In this document: piece by piece, positions 1-10,330 of the stretch
Numbering within the stretch: the stretch's first letter is position 1
How the letters are laid out: the number at the start of each line of letters is the position of its first letter
Source of the DNA: Neisseria perflava
Lineage (GTDB): Bacteria > Pseudomonadota > Gammaproteobacteria > Burkholderiales > Neisseriaceae
Direction of reading: 5' to 3'
Assembly (NCBI RefSeq): GCF_002863305.2
Contig: NZ_CP136962.1
Coordinates: 2,232,001-2,296,000, forward strand
Length of the DNA stretch: 64,000 bases
Position numbers and translations under genes: made by a program
Notes under the pieces: generated by a model
Told to the model about the DNA's origin: nothing
Databases searched by the model: none
The model's input: only the letters and a program-made list of their open reading frames with translations

Positions 1-1
1 T

Positions 2-124
2 CCGCTGGATGTCAAAGTCGGCGACAAAGTGATCTTCGGCAAATACAGCGGCCAAACTGTAAAAGCCGACGGCGAAGAGCTGTTGGTAATGCGTGAAGAA
101 GACATCTTCGGTATCGTTGAATAA
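2..124 (+). CDS. groES: Co-chaperonin GroES, C-terminal part (5' end outside the window)
   Basis: Only the last 40 codons are present, open from the window edge to TAA at 122-124. The end reads DIFGIVE, and the stretch [18 protein letters not shown] is the characteristic second half of the 10-kDa chaperonin beta-barrel. GroES forms the heptameric lid on the GroEL cage in the cytoplasm. groEL follows 99 nt downstream on the same strand, the usual groESL order. The promoter and any heat-shock operator would lie upstream of the window. Confidence 0.95.
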   Translation, partial: PLDVKVGDKVIFGKYSGQTVKADGEELLVMREEDIFGIVE

Positions 125-150
125 TTGTTGAATTAAGTTTCAGAACCAAA

Positions 151-188
151 AGGCCGTCTGAATCAAACATGAAGTTTTCAGACGGCCT
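151..188. terminator. DUS inverted repeat between groES and groEL
   Basis: Two AG-DUS copies face each other (AGGCCGTCTGAA at 151-162, complement at about 177-188) with a short loop. The hairpin can form in the groESL transcript but has no T-run after it. It may therefore attenuate or stabilise the mRNA rather than end transcription, since groEL depends on the upstream promoter in most bacteria. Confidence 0.6.
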
Positions 189-223
189 CGAACAGATTTT
201 TAATATTGATTTGGAGAATTTAA

Positions 224-1858
<1,635 letters not shown>

Positions 1859-1890
1859 GGCCGTCTGAAACCTTCAGACAAAAAGCAAAA

Positions 1891-1921
1891 CCGCACGGCA
1901 AGCAGCCGTGCGGTTTTTTAT
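1891..1921 (+). terminator. Rho-independent terminator of groESL
   Basis: A perfect 9-bp stem, CCGCACGGC/GCCGTGCGG with a 5-nt loop, is followed by TTTTTTA. It sits 33 nt after the groEL stop. A short DUS-containing inverted repeat (1858-1880) lies just before it. Confidence 0.9.
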
Positions 1922-2024
1922 TTGTCAGTAGAAGCATGAGATGGTAGGGGTACGCCATGATTTACAGAAAAATAAGGGTAGCCAGTTCTATTGAATTTGA
2001 AGAAATCAAATAAATTTCATCATC

Positions 2025-2071
2025 AAAAAAGGCCGTCTGAAACTTTATTTTGCGTTTCAGACGGCCTGATT
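2025..2071. repeat. 47-bp direct repeat, left copy (DUS hairpin)
   Basis: A run of six A, then AGGCCGTCTGAA, a 13-nt loop and the complementary DUS, ending GATT. The same 47 bases occur without mismatch and in the same orientation at 11125-11171. As an inverted DUS pair it can act as the terminator of the katA transcript (minus strand). Together the two copies bound the katA-fhu-avtA' segment. Confidence 0.9.
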
Positions 2072-2085
2072 AATGATCTAAACCG

Positions 2086-2151
2086 TTACTTTTTGTTTGA
2101 ATGGCTGTATCGGACAGCTTGGGACAAGAGTTCTTCAATTTCTATCCACAT
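2086..2151 (-). CDS. Small ORF downstream of katA (21 aa)
   Basis: The ATG at 2151-2149 is preceded by AAGGAGG overlapping the katA stop codon (TAAGGAGGCATTATG), an almost ideal Shine-Dalgarno. The 21-residue product is MWIEIEELLSQAVRYSHSNKK, acidic then basic, with no membrane segment. It begins 9 nt after katA ends, so translation is probably coupled to katA. I recognise no family. The strong ribosome-binding site is the main evidence that it is made. Confidence 0.45.
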   Translation of the reverse strand: MWIEIEELLSQAVRYSHSNKK

Positions 2152-2160
2152 AATGCCTCC

Positions 2161-3675
2161 TTACAGTAAACTAGGTTGACCTAAAGCCGGATCGTTGGCT
2201 CGTGCCGCTTGGGCATCTTCGACAGTCAGTCCAAGGGCTTTGGCTACGCCTTCGCCGTATGCCGGGTCGCAACGGTGGCAGTTGCGGATATGGCGGTATT
2301 TGATGAAGTCAGGCGCATCGCCCATGGCTGCGGCGGTGTTGTCGAACAAAGCCTGTTTCTGTGTGTCGTTCATCAGGTTAAACAAGGCACGCGGTTGGCT
2401 GAAGTAGTCGTCATCGTCTTGGCGGTAGTCCCAGTGTGCCGCGTCGCCGCTGATTTTCAAAGGCGGTTCGGCGAAGTCGGGCTGCTCCTGCCATTGGCCG
2501 AAGCTGTTGGGTTCGTAGTGCGGCAGGCTGCCGTAGTTGCCGTCGGCTCGGCCTTGTCCGTCGCGCTGGTTGCTGTGAACAGGGCAACGCGGGCGGTTGA
2601 CGGGGATTTGGCGGAAGTTTACGCCCAAACGGTAGCGCTGCGCATCAGCGTAATTGAACAAACGCGCTTGCAGCATTTTGTCGGGGCTGGCGCCGATGCC
2701 GGGAACTAGGTTGCTCGGTGCGAAGGCGGATTGTTCCACATCGGCGAAGAAGTTTTCGGGATTGCGGTTCAACTCGAATTCGCCCACTTCAATCAACGGA
2801 TAGTCTTTTTTCGGCCAAACTTTGGTCAAATCGAAAGGATGATACGGCACTTTTTCCGCATCGGCTTCAGGCATGACTTGGATGTACATCGTCCATTTCG
2901 GAAACTCGCCGCGCTCGATGGCTTCGTACAGGTCGCGCTGGTGGCTTTCGCGGTCGTCGGCGATGATTTTTGCGGCTTCTTCGTTGGTCAGATTTTTAAT
3001 GCCTTGCTGGCTGCGGAAATGGAATTTCACCCAAAAACGCTCGCCCGCTTCGTTCCAGAAGCTGTATGTATGCGAACCGAAGCCGTGCATATGGCGGTAG
3101 CTGGCGGGGATGCCGCGGTCGCTCATGACGATGGTAACTTGGTGCAGGGCTTCGGGCAGCAGCGTCCAGAAGTCCCAGTTATTCGTGGCAGAACGCATAT
3201 TGGTGCGCGGGTCGCGTTTGACGGCTTTGTTCAGGTCGGGGAATTTGCGCGGGTCACGCAGAAAGAACACAGGCGTGTTGTTGCCGACCATGTCCCAGTT
3301 GCCTTCTTCGGTATAAAACTTCAACGCAAAGCCGCGGATGTCGCGTTCCGCATCTGCTGCGCCGCGCTCGCCGGCCACAGTGGTGAAACGGGCAAACATT
3401 TCGGTTTTCTTACCGACTTCGCTGAAGATTTTGGCGCGGGTGTATTTTGTGATGTCGTGTGTCACGGTAAATGTACCGAACGCGCCCGAACCTTTGGCGT
3501 GCATACGGCGTTCGGGGATAACTTCGCGCACGAAGTCGGCGAGTTTTTCATTCAGCCACAAATCCTGCGCCAGCAACGGGCCGCGTGGGCCTGCGGTCAG
3601 GCTGTTTTGATTGTCGGCAACGGGCGCGCCGTTGTTCATGGTCAGGTGGGTAACAGGGCATTTGGAGGTAGTCAT
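2161..3675 (-). CDS. katA: Haem catalase KatA
   Basis: Encodes 504 residues, a small-subunit (clade 3) monofunctional catalase that converts hydrogen peroxide to water and oxygen. Catalytic His59 lies in RRMHAKG, the distal-pocket Asn132 in GNNTPVFF, and the proximal haem ligand Tyr342 in [14 protein letters not shown]. No signal peptide, so cytoplasmic. The start has AAGGAAA 7 nt upstream. Very small ORFs flank it on both sides on the same strand (3706-3777 and 2086-2151). In related neisseriae katA is under peroxide/OxyR control. The gene lies inside the segment bounded by 47-bp repeats but contains no variant DUS of its own. Confidence 0.98.
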   Translation of the reverse strand: MTTSKCPVTHLTMNNGAPVADNQNSLTAGPRGPLLAQDLWLNEKLADFVREVIPERRMHAKGSGAFGTFTVTHDITKYTRAKIFSEVGKKTEMFARFTTVAGERGAADAERDIRGFALKFYTEEGNWDMVGNNTPVFFLRDPRKFPDLNKAVKRDPRTNMRSATNNWDFWTLLPEALHQVTIVMSDRGIPASYRHMHGFGSHTYSFWNEAGERFWVKFHFRSQQGIKNLTNEEAAKIIADDRESHQRDLYEAIERGEFPKWTMYIQVMPEADAEKVPYHPFDLTKVWPKKDYPLIEVGEFELNRNPENFFADVEQSAFAPSNLVPGIGASPDKMLQARLFNYADAQRYRLGVNFRQIPVNRPRCPVHSNQRDGQGRADGNYGSLPHYEPNSFGQWQEQPDFAEPPLKISGDAAHWDYRQDDDDYFSQPRALFNLMNDTQKQALFDNTAAAMGDAPDFIKYRHIRNCHRCDPAYGEGVAKALGLTVEDAQAARANDPALGQPSLL

Positions 3676-3705
3676 GATGGTTTCCTTTGCAAAATGGTCA
3701 GTGAT

Positions 3706-3777
3706 TTATAAAACGATTTGCCGAAAAGCATATTCGTAGCCGGTTTCTTGGCGTTCATAAATTTCTTGTATCGACAT
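3706..3777 (-). CDS. Small leader ORF upstream of katA (23 aa)
   Basis: The ATG at 3777 is preceded by AAAAGGAAAAACAA, a good ribosome-binding site. The 23-residue product begins MSIQEIYERQETGYEYAF and ends in TAA 30 nt before the katA start. No family recognised. Its placement at the start of the katA transcript suggests a leader peptide or a tiny separate protein. Whether it is translated cannot be told from sequence alone. Confidence 0.4.
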   Translation of the reverse strand: MSIQEIYERQETGYEYAFRQIVL

Positions 3778-3920
3778 TTGTTTTTCCTTTTACTTAAGCT
3801 ATGAAAAGAACTATACAGAAAGGTTTTGACTATTGAAACTATGGCTTCAATTTAATATTGTTATTATTAATTGAGATTTTATTTTTGTTAGATTTTTATT
3901 ATTGAATAAACATGTTAAAC
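3778..3920 (-). promoter_or_regulatory. katA promoter region with ATAG-type motifs
   Basis: AT-rich stretch upstream of the katA transcript. On the minus strand it holds TATAGT at 3815-3810 as a possible -10, and four ATAG tetramers (CTAT on + at 3799, 3811, 3830 and 3839). ATAG is the OxyR half-site core, but the 10-11 bp spacing of a full OxyR tetramer site is not cleanly seen. Treat it as a candidate peroxide-response region only. Confidence 0.35.
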
Positions 3921-3958
3921 AAAAAGGTCGTCTGAAACTGTTTTCAGACGACCTTTTT
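3921..3958. terminator. Variant-DUS hairpin terminator after fhuB
   Basis: AAAAAGGTCGTCTGAAA, loop CTG, and the complement followed by a T-run: a bidirectional terminator. Both arms carry AGGTCGTCTGAA, the mucosa/sicca-type DUS, not the AGGCCGTCTGAA used in most of the window. Confidence 0.85.
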
Positions 3959-3973
3959 GTATCTCTGTTCGCA

Positions 3974-5941
3974 TTAAAGCTTGCGCATCATCATCATGAA
4001 ATATGCGCCGCCTATGAGCGTGGCCATCATTCCGGCGGGGACTTCGTAAGGGAACATTACCTGCCTGCCCAGCCAGTCGGCCGTCATCATAACCGATGCG
4101 CCGATGAGTGCGGCGGCGGCAAGTTGCTGTTTGGGCAGGCGTGCGCCGAGCATACGGGCCAGATGCGGCGCAAGCAGTCCGACGAAGCTCAAGGGGCCGA
4201 TAAGCAGTGTGGATAAGGCAGTTAACGCTGCGCTTGAGACGATCAGCACCAGCCGTGCGAGGGGGACGTTGATGCCGACGGAGCGGGCGATTGTTGCGTT
4301 CAGGCTGAGCAGTCCGAGCCAGCGTTGCAGCGTGAGGATGAGGAGGAGCGAGGCGGCGGCGAGGAGGCTGACGGTAAGGGTGGATTCGGGCGTTGCCTGA
4401 TAGGTCGAACCTGACATCCACAATAAAAGCAGTTGTACGCGGAAATCGCCGGTTGCCATCCAAATGCGGATGGCGGCATCGGCGAGTGCGGCCAGCGCCA
4501 TGCCGGTAAGCAGGATTTTTTCGGGAGTAAATCCGTTTTTGCGGTTGAACAGCATCAACAGCCCCAAGGATACGAGAGCGGAAACGATACCTGTCAGCCA
4601 AAACCAGCCGCTGCCCGAGGTAATGCCGAACAGCATCACTACCGACATCGCGCCGAATGCCGTTCCAGAGCTGATGCCCAAGAGTTCGGGTCCCGCCATC
4701 GGGTTTTGCGTCAGCCTTTGCAGTATGACGCCGGTCAACGCGAGCATAGTGCCGGTGGCGGCGGCGAGTAGCACGCGCGGGTAGCGGAATACGAAATATT
4801 CCGGGTCTATGGTCAGGCGCAGGGTTTCGTCATAGCGTCCGACCGTAAACGCCAATACCGATACGGCGACGGCGATAAGCAGCAGAAAACGCAAGAGGCG
4901 CGGGACATGCGGCGCGGCGGTTGAAATATCGGAGGTCGTCTGAAACGAAGGACGCGGAGGTGCTTTCGCCGTCAGCCACAACAAAAGCGGCGCGCCGACG
5001 AGGGCAGTTACAGCGCCGGCGGGCAGATCGGTGCCGCGGTAGTGTTTCAGCAGCATCAGGCCGTTGTCCGTCAGCATCAAAAGCAGTGCGCCGACGATGA
5101 AGGAACAAATCAGGCGCATGGACAGCGTGCGTACGCCCATTTGCCGCACCAGCGTCGCCGCCGCCAATCCGACAAAGCCCATCATGCCGACAAAGCCGAC
5201 CACGCCCGCACTCAAAAATGCAGCAACCGCCAAAGACAGCAGACGGATTTTCTTCACCGGTATGCCTGCCGATTCCGCCTGCGTGTCGCCCAGGCTCATG
5301 ATGTTTAACGGTTTGATTAAAAAGGCGGTAAGTATGGCGGCAACAGCAATCCGCCACAAAAGCCCCAACGTATCGCGCCAACTGTCCTGTACCAGGGAGC
5401 CGCTGCCCCACTGCATCACGCCGCGCGTCTCTTCGCTGAAAAACAGCATCACGATACCGGTGAGGGAACCCAGATACAGGCTGACCACCAAACCCGCCAG
5501 CACGACGCTGAGCGGTTGCAGGGCGCGCCGTGCCGACAGCCGCAATACCACACCCAAAGCCGCCGCTGCGCCGGCAAACGCCACGGCAGACGTGCCGTAG
5601 GCAAGGAAGGAAGGGGCGAACACGGTCGCCGCCACCAAAGCCGCTTGCGCGCCGCTGCTGACTGCCAGTGTACTGTCGGATGCAAGCGGATTACGCATCA
5701 ACTGCTGCATCAGCATGGTCGCCATCGCCGTACTGCCACCTGCGAGCAGCGCCATCGCCATACGGGGCAGGGTGTTGTTCTGCACCATCAGCGCGTCCAA
5801 AGGCAGGCTGTCGGGACGGTCAAACAGCCGCAGCCACGGCAGCGTCCATTCCAGCTTCAATATCCAAAACGCCGTCAGCGCGCACGATATTGCCAACGCG
5901 GCGGCAAGGATAGGCAGGGGTCGTCTGAAAATCTTTACCAT
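3974..5941 (-). CDS. fhuB: Ferric-hydroxamate ABC transporter permease, fused double-length FhuB
   Basis: Encodes 655 residues, matching the double-length FhuB (about 660 in E. coli) in which two FecCD-type permease halves are joined. Each half is a bundle of hydrophobic helices and carries the family signature around RNPLAS (first half) and QNPMAGPELLGISSG (second half). Each also has the cytoplasmic EAA-like loop GDTQAESAGIPV or NATIARSVGINV that contacts the ATPase. It moves iron-siderophore across the inner membrane. Its start overlaps the end of the binding-protein gene by 7 nt, indicating coupled translation. Confidence 0.93.
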   Translation of the reverse strand: MVKIFRRPLPILAAALAISCALTAFWILKLEWTLPWLRLFDRPDSLPLDALMVQNNTLPRMAMALLAGGSTAMATMLMQQLMRNPLASDSTLAVSSGAQAALVAATVFAPSFLAYGTSAVAFAGAAAALGVVLRLSARRALQPLSVVLAGLVVSLYLGSLTGIVMLFFSEETRGVMQWGSGSLVQDSWRDTLGLLWRIAVAAILTAFLIKPLNIMSLGDTQAESAGIPVKKIRLLSLAVAAFLSAGVVGFVGMMGFVGLAAATLVRQMGVRTLSMRLICSFIVGALLLMLTDNGLMLLKHYRGTDLPAGAVTALVGAPLLLWLTAKAPPRPSFQTTSDISTAAPHVPRLLRFLLLIAVAVSVLAFTVGRYDETLRLTIDPEYFVFRYPRVLLAAATGTMLALTGVILQRLTQNPMAGPELLGISSGTAFGAMSVVMLFGITSGSGWFWLTGIVSALVSLGLLMLFNRKNGFTPEKILLTGMALAALADAAIRIWMATGDFRVQLLLLWMSGSTYQATPESTLTVSLLAAASLLLILTLQRWLGLLSLNATIARSVGINVPLARLVLIVSSAALTALSTLLIGPLSFVGLLAPHLARMLGARLPKQQLAAAALIGASVMMTADWLGRQVMFPYEVPAGMMATLIGGAYFMMMMRKL

Positions 5942-6894
5942 GCGACTTCCTTTTGTGCGGACGGGTTTTTAGACGACATCGAACGCATCAGTTGCAAAGT
6001 GAAACGCTGCATGGATGGCAGCGCGCCGTAGCTCCACGACGGCTCGAAGATGCGGCGGTTTGCAGGGCGGCTGAACGGCAGACGTTGCCAAAGCGCGCTT
6101 TTTTCGAGCGTTGTACGTGTATTTTGAGGATGCGGTTTGACGATGATCAGCAGCGTGTTCGGCGGCAGCTTTGCCAAATCTAAAAACGTGATGTTTTCGA
6201 AACCCCATTCGTTGCTTTTGCCCGTCCAGGCATTGTTTAGCCCCAATTTGTCGAACACGGCCTGCAACAGCGAAGTCTTGCCGTAAATCCGCAAATGCCG
6301 CCCGTCGGCAAACTGCACCACCGCAAACGGGCGGCCGCGATATGCCGAAAGCGCGGGTTTGGCGCGGGCAAACAGGTTTTCCGTACCGGCAATCAGCTTT
6401 TCGGCAGCGGCAGGGTCGCCGATGATTTTACCCAGCCTGCGCGTGGCTTTGACCGTGTGGGCATATTCGATGCCTTTTGCCGTGCCGAAATCCACTTCGC
6501 GTACTGGGGCGATTTTTTCAAACTGGGACTTGGCGGCGGCATACCAGGAAGATTGCACGAAAAAATCAGGCTTTATCTGATACAGCCGCTCCAAATTCGG
6601 CTGGAAGCGCAGCCCCGCTTCCTTGACGGCAGCGGGCAGCGGAGGATGGTTCACCCAGGTATCGTACACGCGGCGGTCAGCGACGCTGACGGGCGGATGC
6701 CCCATCGCCGTCAGTGTTTCGGCGACCGTCCAGTCCGAAGTCGCCACGCGCGGTGCGGCGGGTGCAGGCAGGGAAAACAGGAGGGCGGCGGTAAAAAACA
6801 GCCGTGCGGCAAGGCGGGGAATGTCGTCTGAAAAGCGGTGGGACATCAGCTTGGAAGGTCTTTCGGTTTTTGAATAAAGGGTCGTCTGAAACAT
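5935..6894 (-). CDS. fhuD: Periplasmic iron-siderophore binding protein, FhuD-like
   Basis: A class III periplasmic binding protein (TroA/FhuD fold) that hands ferric siderophore to FhuB. The 319-codon frame has a better start at codon 17 (ATG at 6846): MSHRF, a basic region, the hydrophobic LFFTAALLFSL and a cleavage site near PAPAAP form a normal Sec signal peptide, whereas the first 16 codons are partly DUS-derived. Neither start has a strong ribosome-binding site. FhuD-type stretches include RVATSDWTVAETLTAMG at the mature N-terminus and a helical backbone typical of the family. It lies between fhuC and fhuB and overlaps fhuB. Confidence 0.88.
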   Translation of the reverse strand: MFQTTLYSKTERPSKLMSHRFSDDIPRLAARLFFTAALLFSLPAPAAPRVATSDWTVAETLTAMGHPPVSVADRRVYDTWVNHPPLPAAVKEAGLRFQPNLERLYQIKPDFFVQSSWYAAAKSQFEKIAPVREVDFGTAKGIEYAHTVKATRRLGKIIGDPAAAEKLIAGTENLFARAKPALSAYRGRPFAVVQFADGRHLRIYGKTSLLQAVFDKLGLNNAWTGKSNEWGFENITFLDLAKLPPNTLLIIVKPHPQNTRTTLEKSALWQRLPFSRPANRRIFEPSWSYGALPSMQRFTLQLMRSMSSKNPSAQKEVAW

Positions 6895-6996
6895 ATCGGA
6901 TACAGGTATTCTACAATGGTCTGCAATGTCATCCGGTTTGGATTCGGGTGGCGGATTTTATGGTCGGAGCTTATGCGGCAGGACGGCTTGCCTGCG

Positions 6997-7761
6997 TCAA
7001 GGCAATGCCACGGGGCGGCCGTTTTCAGGATGGGCGATGATGTTCATATCGACGCTGTAAATGTCTTTCAACACTTCTGCGGTCATGATGTCGGCGGGTT
7101 TGCCCGTTTTTAATAGCCGTCCCTGTTTGAGCGCAACCAGTTCATCGCAATACTGCGCCGCCAGATTAATGTCGTGGATGACGATGATGACGCCCAAACC
7201 CAAATCGCGAGACAGCTTGCGCACCAGTGCCATCACGTCGATTTGGTGGGCGATGTCCAAAGCGGCAAGCGGTTCGTCCAGCAGCAAAAAGCGGCTTTGC
7301 TGCGCCAGGCACATCGCCAGCCAGACGCGCGAACGTTCGCCGCCCGAAAGCGTATCGACGATTTGATCGGCAAATTTTTCCGTATGCGTCAGCCGCAACG
7401 CCTGTTCCACCGCCTGTCTGTCCGCATCGTTCGTGCGCCCTAAAAGCCCGCTCCAGGCATAACGCCCCATCATAACCAGCTCGCGCGCGGTCAGCGCGGT
7501 GGCGGCGGGCAGGTGCTGCGGAAGATAGGCGACTTCTTTGGCGTATGCGCGGGCGGAATAGGCGCGTATTTCTTTGTCGTTCAGCAATATCCTGCCGCCT
7601 GCGGGTTCATGCTGGCGGGTGAGCAGTTTCAACAGCGTGGATTTGCCTGAGCCGTTATGGCCGATGAGGCCGTACACGCGGTTAGGGGAAAAGTTGACGC
7701 TGATGTCGTGCAGCAGCGAGCGTCCGGGTATGGCGAAGGTGGCGTTTTGGATTTGGAACAC
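6997..7761 (-). CDS. fhuC: Ferric-hydroxamate ABC transporter ATPase
   Basis: Encodes 254 residues, typical of FhuC/FepC ATPases that power siderophore import. Walker A GHNGSGKST is at 34-42, the ABC signature LSGGE at 138-142, Walker B FLLLDEP ending at 163, and the switch His196 in VIHD. A FhuC-like run (RAYAKEVAYLPQ) precedes the Q-loop. Transcribed fhuC-fhuD-fhuB. A variant-DUS hairpin separates it from the receptor gene upstream, so it may have its own promoter within 7762-7913. Confidence 0.95.
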   Translation of the reverse strand: MFQIQNATFAIPGRSLLHDISVNFSPNRVYGLIGHNGSGKSTLLKLLTRQHEPAGGRILLNDKEIRAYSARAYAKEVAYLPQHLPAATALTARELVMMGRYAWSGLLGRTNDADRQAVEQALRLTHTEKFADQIVDTLSGGERSRVWLAMCLAQQSRFLLLDEPLAALDIAHQIDVMALVRKLSRDLGLGVIIVIHDINLAAQYCDELVALKQGRLLKTGKPADIMTAEVLKDIYSVDMNIIAHPENGRPVALP

Positions 7762-7913
7762 GTTTCAGACGACCTTTTGGTGGGTTTGACGTTATTCGGA
7801 GAAAGCGGCGGAGCGGCAAAATCCATTGCCCGTTGTCGGTGCCGATGCCGCAAAGGCGGAGTTTTACGGCGGTTGTCCGAAAGCGTAGGGCAAAGTCGGA
7901 CGCCCCATGCTCC

Positions 7914-7945
7914 AAGGTCGTCTGAAAACGTTTCAGACGACCTTT
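7914..7945. terminator. Variant-DUS hairpin between the receptor gene and fhuC
   Basis: AAGGTCGTCTGAAA and its complement around a 3-nt loop, followed by CCTTT. It comes just after the receptor frame ends on the minus strand and probably ends or attenuates that transcript before fhuC. Confidence 0.75.
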
Positions 7946-7976
7946 GGACCGTTGGAGGCCGTTTGCCGCCCGTCCA

Positions 7977-10185
7977 TTAAAAATCGACCGAAGCCGACAG
8001 GGTGAAGCTGCGCGGTGCGCCGGCGTTCAGGTAGCCGCTGTTAGGGTATCCGCCGACGGATGCCCAGTATTTCTTGTTGGCAACATTATCGAGGCGGGCG
8101 CGGAAGGTGGCTTCATGCCTGCCGATTTGGGTGTGGTAGCGCGCGCCGATGTCGAAGCGCGTCCAGCCGCCGACTTTAAGCGTATTGGCCGCATCGGCGT
8201 AGGAAGAACCGGTGTAAACCATGCGTCCGTCAAATGCCAAACCCTGCACTTTCGGCACTTCCCATTCCAAGCCAATGTTGGCTTGGGCTTTAGCCGCGCC
8301 GATGGTGCGTTTGCCGTCAGTTAAAGATGAGCCGGTAGATTTCTGCTTGGCATCGAGCAGGGTAATGCCGCCCAAGAGCCTCACACCTTGTGCGACTTCC
8401 CCGTAAACGGTAATTTCCGCGCCCCGGTGGCGATCTTTGCCTTCGGAGGTGAAGCGGGCGGTGTTGTTGCTTTCGGCAACGTAAAGCGAACGCGGTTTGT
8501 CGGTGTGGAACAGGGCCAATCCCGCGCCGAAGCCGTTAGCTTCAAATTTCGTGCCGATTTCTTTTTGTTTGGAAACATAGGGTTTGAGCGATTCGCCGGT
8601 ATTGCTGACGGCGTAGACCCGGCCGTTGATGGAGGCAGTCGAGCCTGCAGTCGCGCCTTGTCCCAGGCTTTCGATATAGTTGCCGTACACCGACCAATTC
8701 GGCGTGATGCGGTACACCGCGCCAGCGGAGGGACTGAGGCGCGATTTTTTGTAATTTTCGGTTTGCGCGCCCGTATTATAGGCGTAAGCCTTGTTATGCA
8801 CCTGCTGCCAGCGCGCCCCTAGCATGAATTGCAGGCGTTTGTCCCAAAGGCTGAAGGTGTCGCCCAAGGCGAAGCTGGTCAGACGTGTTTTGCCGGTAAC
8901 GGCAGGATTGCCCATGTCGTTGCCCGAATACAGCGGGTTGGCGGCTGCGGGTTGCGGATAGCGGGACGGATTGTAGAGGTTGGTCGTATATTGGTTGCCC
9001 CAATCCATTATGTAAGCGTTTTTGCGCGAGGATTGGAACCGGTTGGCGGCGGCGGTCCATTCGTGCCCTACCGCGCCCGTATTGAATTTGCCGCGCAAAC
9101 CGATTTCGCCCGTGTCGATTTTATCCTTACGCGCGTTGTCGAAGCGGTAAATCGATCCGTCGCCGTTGACATTGCGGACAGTCAGGTTTGCCAGAGAATT
9201 GTTTTCCTTGCTGCGGCGGAAGCCATAGGCGGCGTAGGCAGTCAGGTTGTCGTTGAAATCGTATTCTCCGCGCATTGTGCCGAACCAGTCGCGCTCGTTG
9301 GAATACGTCCACGGCTGCGCCCAGTTGGACGAGGCATCAGGCGCGGCCGGCACGGCGGGTAACATTGGTACGCGTGGCTTTGAGCTTGTTGTCCTGCCAG
9401 CCCAAATCGGCGGACAGGCGGGCATTTTCATTGCGCCAGTCTAGGCCGACATTGACCAGGCTGAGTTTGGACTTTTCGTCGTCTATTGCGGTTTTGCCGT
9501 TATGGTGCGCCGCATTGACGCGCACGCCGAATTCCTGATTTTGTCCGAAACGGCGCGCCACGTCCGCTGCCAAACCACCGCGTTTTCCCGCGCCGTAATT
9601 GGCAGTCAGCCGGTTCAATCCTTCATTGGACGCGCGTTTGGGCAATACGGATACCGTGCCGCCGATATTGTTGCCGCCCGGCGCCATGCCGTTTAAGAAG
9701 GCGGATGCGCCGCGCTGGACTTCCACGCGTTCGAAAAGCTCAGTGGCGATGTATTGGCGCGGCAGGATGCCGTAAAGGCCGTTGTACATGGTATCGTCCG
9801 ATTCGGCGGCAAAGCCGCGTATGAAATACGCTTCCTGAAAATTGCCGTAACCGCGCGCAACGCGGACGGTCGGGTCGTTTTGCAGTACGTCGCCGACGCT
9901 GCGCGCATGTTTGTCTTGAATCAGCCTATTGGTGTAAGCAGTATTGGAGAACGGCGATTCTAGGTTTTTTTTATTGCCCAAAATACCCACGCGGCTGCCG
10001 CGCGCCACCTGTCCGCCTTTAAATGCAGGAATCAAACCGCCCTTGGATGCGTCCGCGCTGGCGGTTACGGTGATGGTTTCGAGTTCGTCGATTTCTCGGG
10101 CTTGGGGTTCGTCTGAGGCAAATGCCGCCGAAACGGCAAGGAGGGAGAGGCTGAGGATGCTGAGTCTGGAAGCGGGCTTAGTCAT
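7977..10185 (-). pseudogene. fhuA: TonB-dependent hydroxamate-siderophore receptor, frameshifted (FhuA/FoxA-like)
   Basis: Two overlapping frames together encode about 735 residues of an outer-membrane siderophore receptor. The upstream frame (10185 to 9337) holds a signal peptide (LSILSLSLLAVSAAFA), a TonB-box-like ETITVTAS, and plug-domain motifs DVLQNDPTVRVARG and VEVQRGASAFLNG. The downstream frame (to 7977) supplies the 22-strand barrel and ends SVDF with the usual C-terminal Phe. The sensible protein switches frame between about 9346 and 9369, most simply by one extra G in GGG at 9357-9359 (CCC on the coding strand). There is no long homopolymer, so this looks like inactivation or an assembly error rather than phase variation. 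The neighbours fhuBCD are intact. Confidence 0.85.
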
Positions 10186-10221
10186 TTGTATTTTCTTTCA
10201 AAAGTCGATCGTAACGGTTAA

Positions 10222-10250
10222 TTTTAAAAGAAAATTAATTTTATTTCAAA
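10222..10250 (-). promoter_or_regulatory. Candidate promoter of the siderophore receptor gene
   Basis: On the minus strand TTGAAA (10250-10245) is separated by exactly 17 bp from TAAAAT (10227-10222), a near-consensus sigma-70 promoter about 37 nt upstream of the receptor ATG at 10185. A run of nine A on the plus strand (10249-10257) overlaps the upstream edge of the -35. A Fur site would be expected here but I see no convincing 19-bp Fur box. Confidence 0.55.
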
Positions 10251-10268
10251 AAAAAATAAATAAATGAT

Positions 10269-10304
10269 AAAAGGTCGTCTGAAACTGTTTTCAGACGACC
10301 TTTT
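10269..10304. terminator. Variant-DUS hairpin terminator between avtA' and the receptor gene
   Basis: AAAAGGTCGTCTGAAA with its complement and a T-run. Its arms and CTG loop are near identical to the hairpin at 3921-3958, and both carry the AGGTCGTCTGAA dialect. Confidence 0.8.
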
Positions 10305-10330
10305 GACTGAATGGCTATCAACTTTACCGT

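Noticed and set aside
2731..3711. 326-codon open frame on the plus strand across katA
   Set aside because: Antisense to an intact catalase; its translation has no family-like features.
3778..3920. Definite OxyR operator at katA
   Set aside because: ATAG tetramers are present but not at the regular spacing of a known site; kept only as a low-confidence region.
7682..7915. 77-codon minus-strand frame between fhuC and the receptor gene
   Set aside because: Overlaps the fhuC start in another frame, includes a DUS, no ribosome-binding site.
10249..10257. A9 tract as a phase-variation switch of the siderophore receptor
   Set aside because: The tract lies outside the -35/-10 spacer, so length change would not alter the 17-bp spacing; effect unclear.
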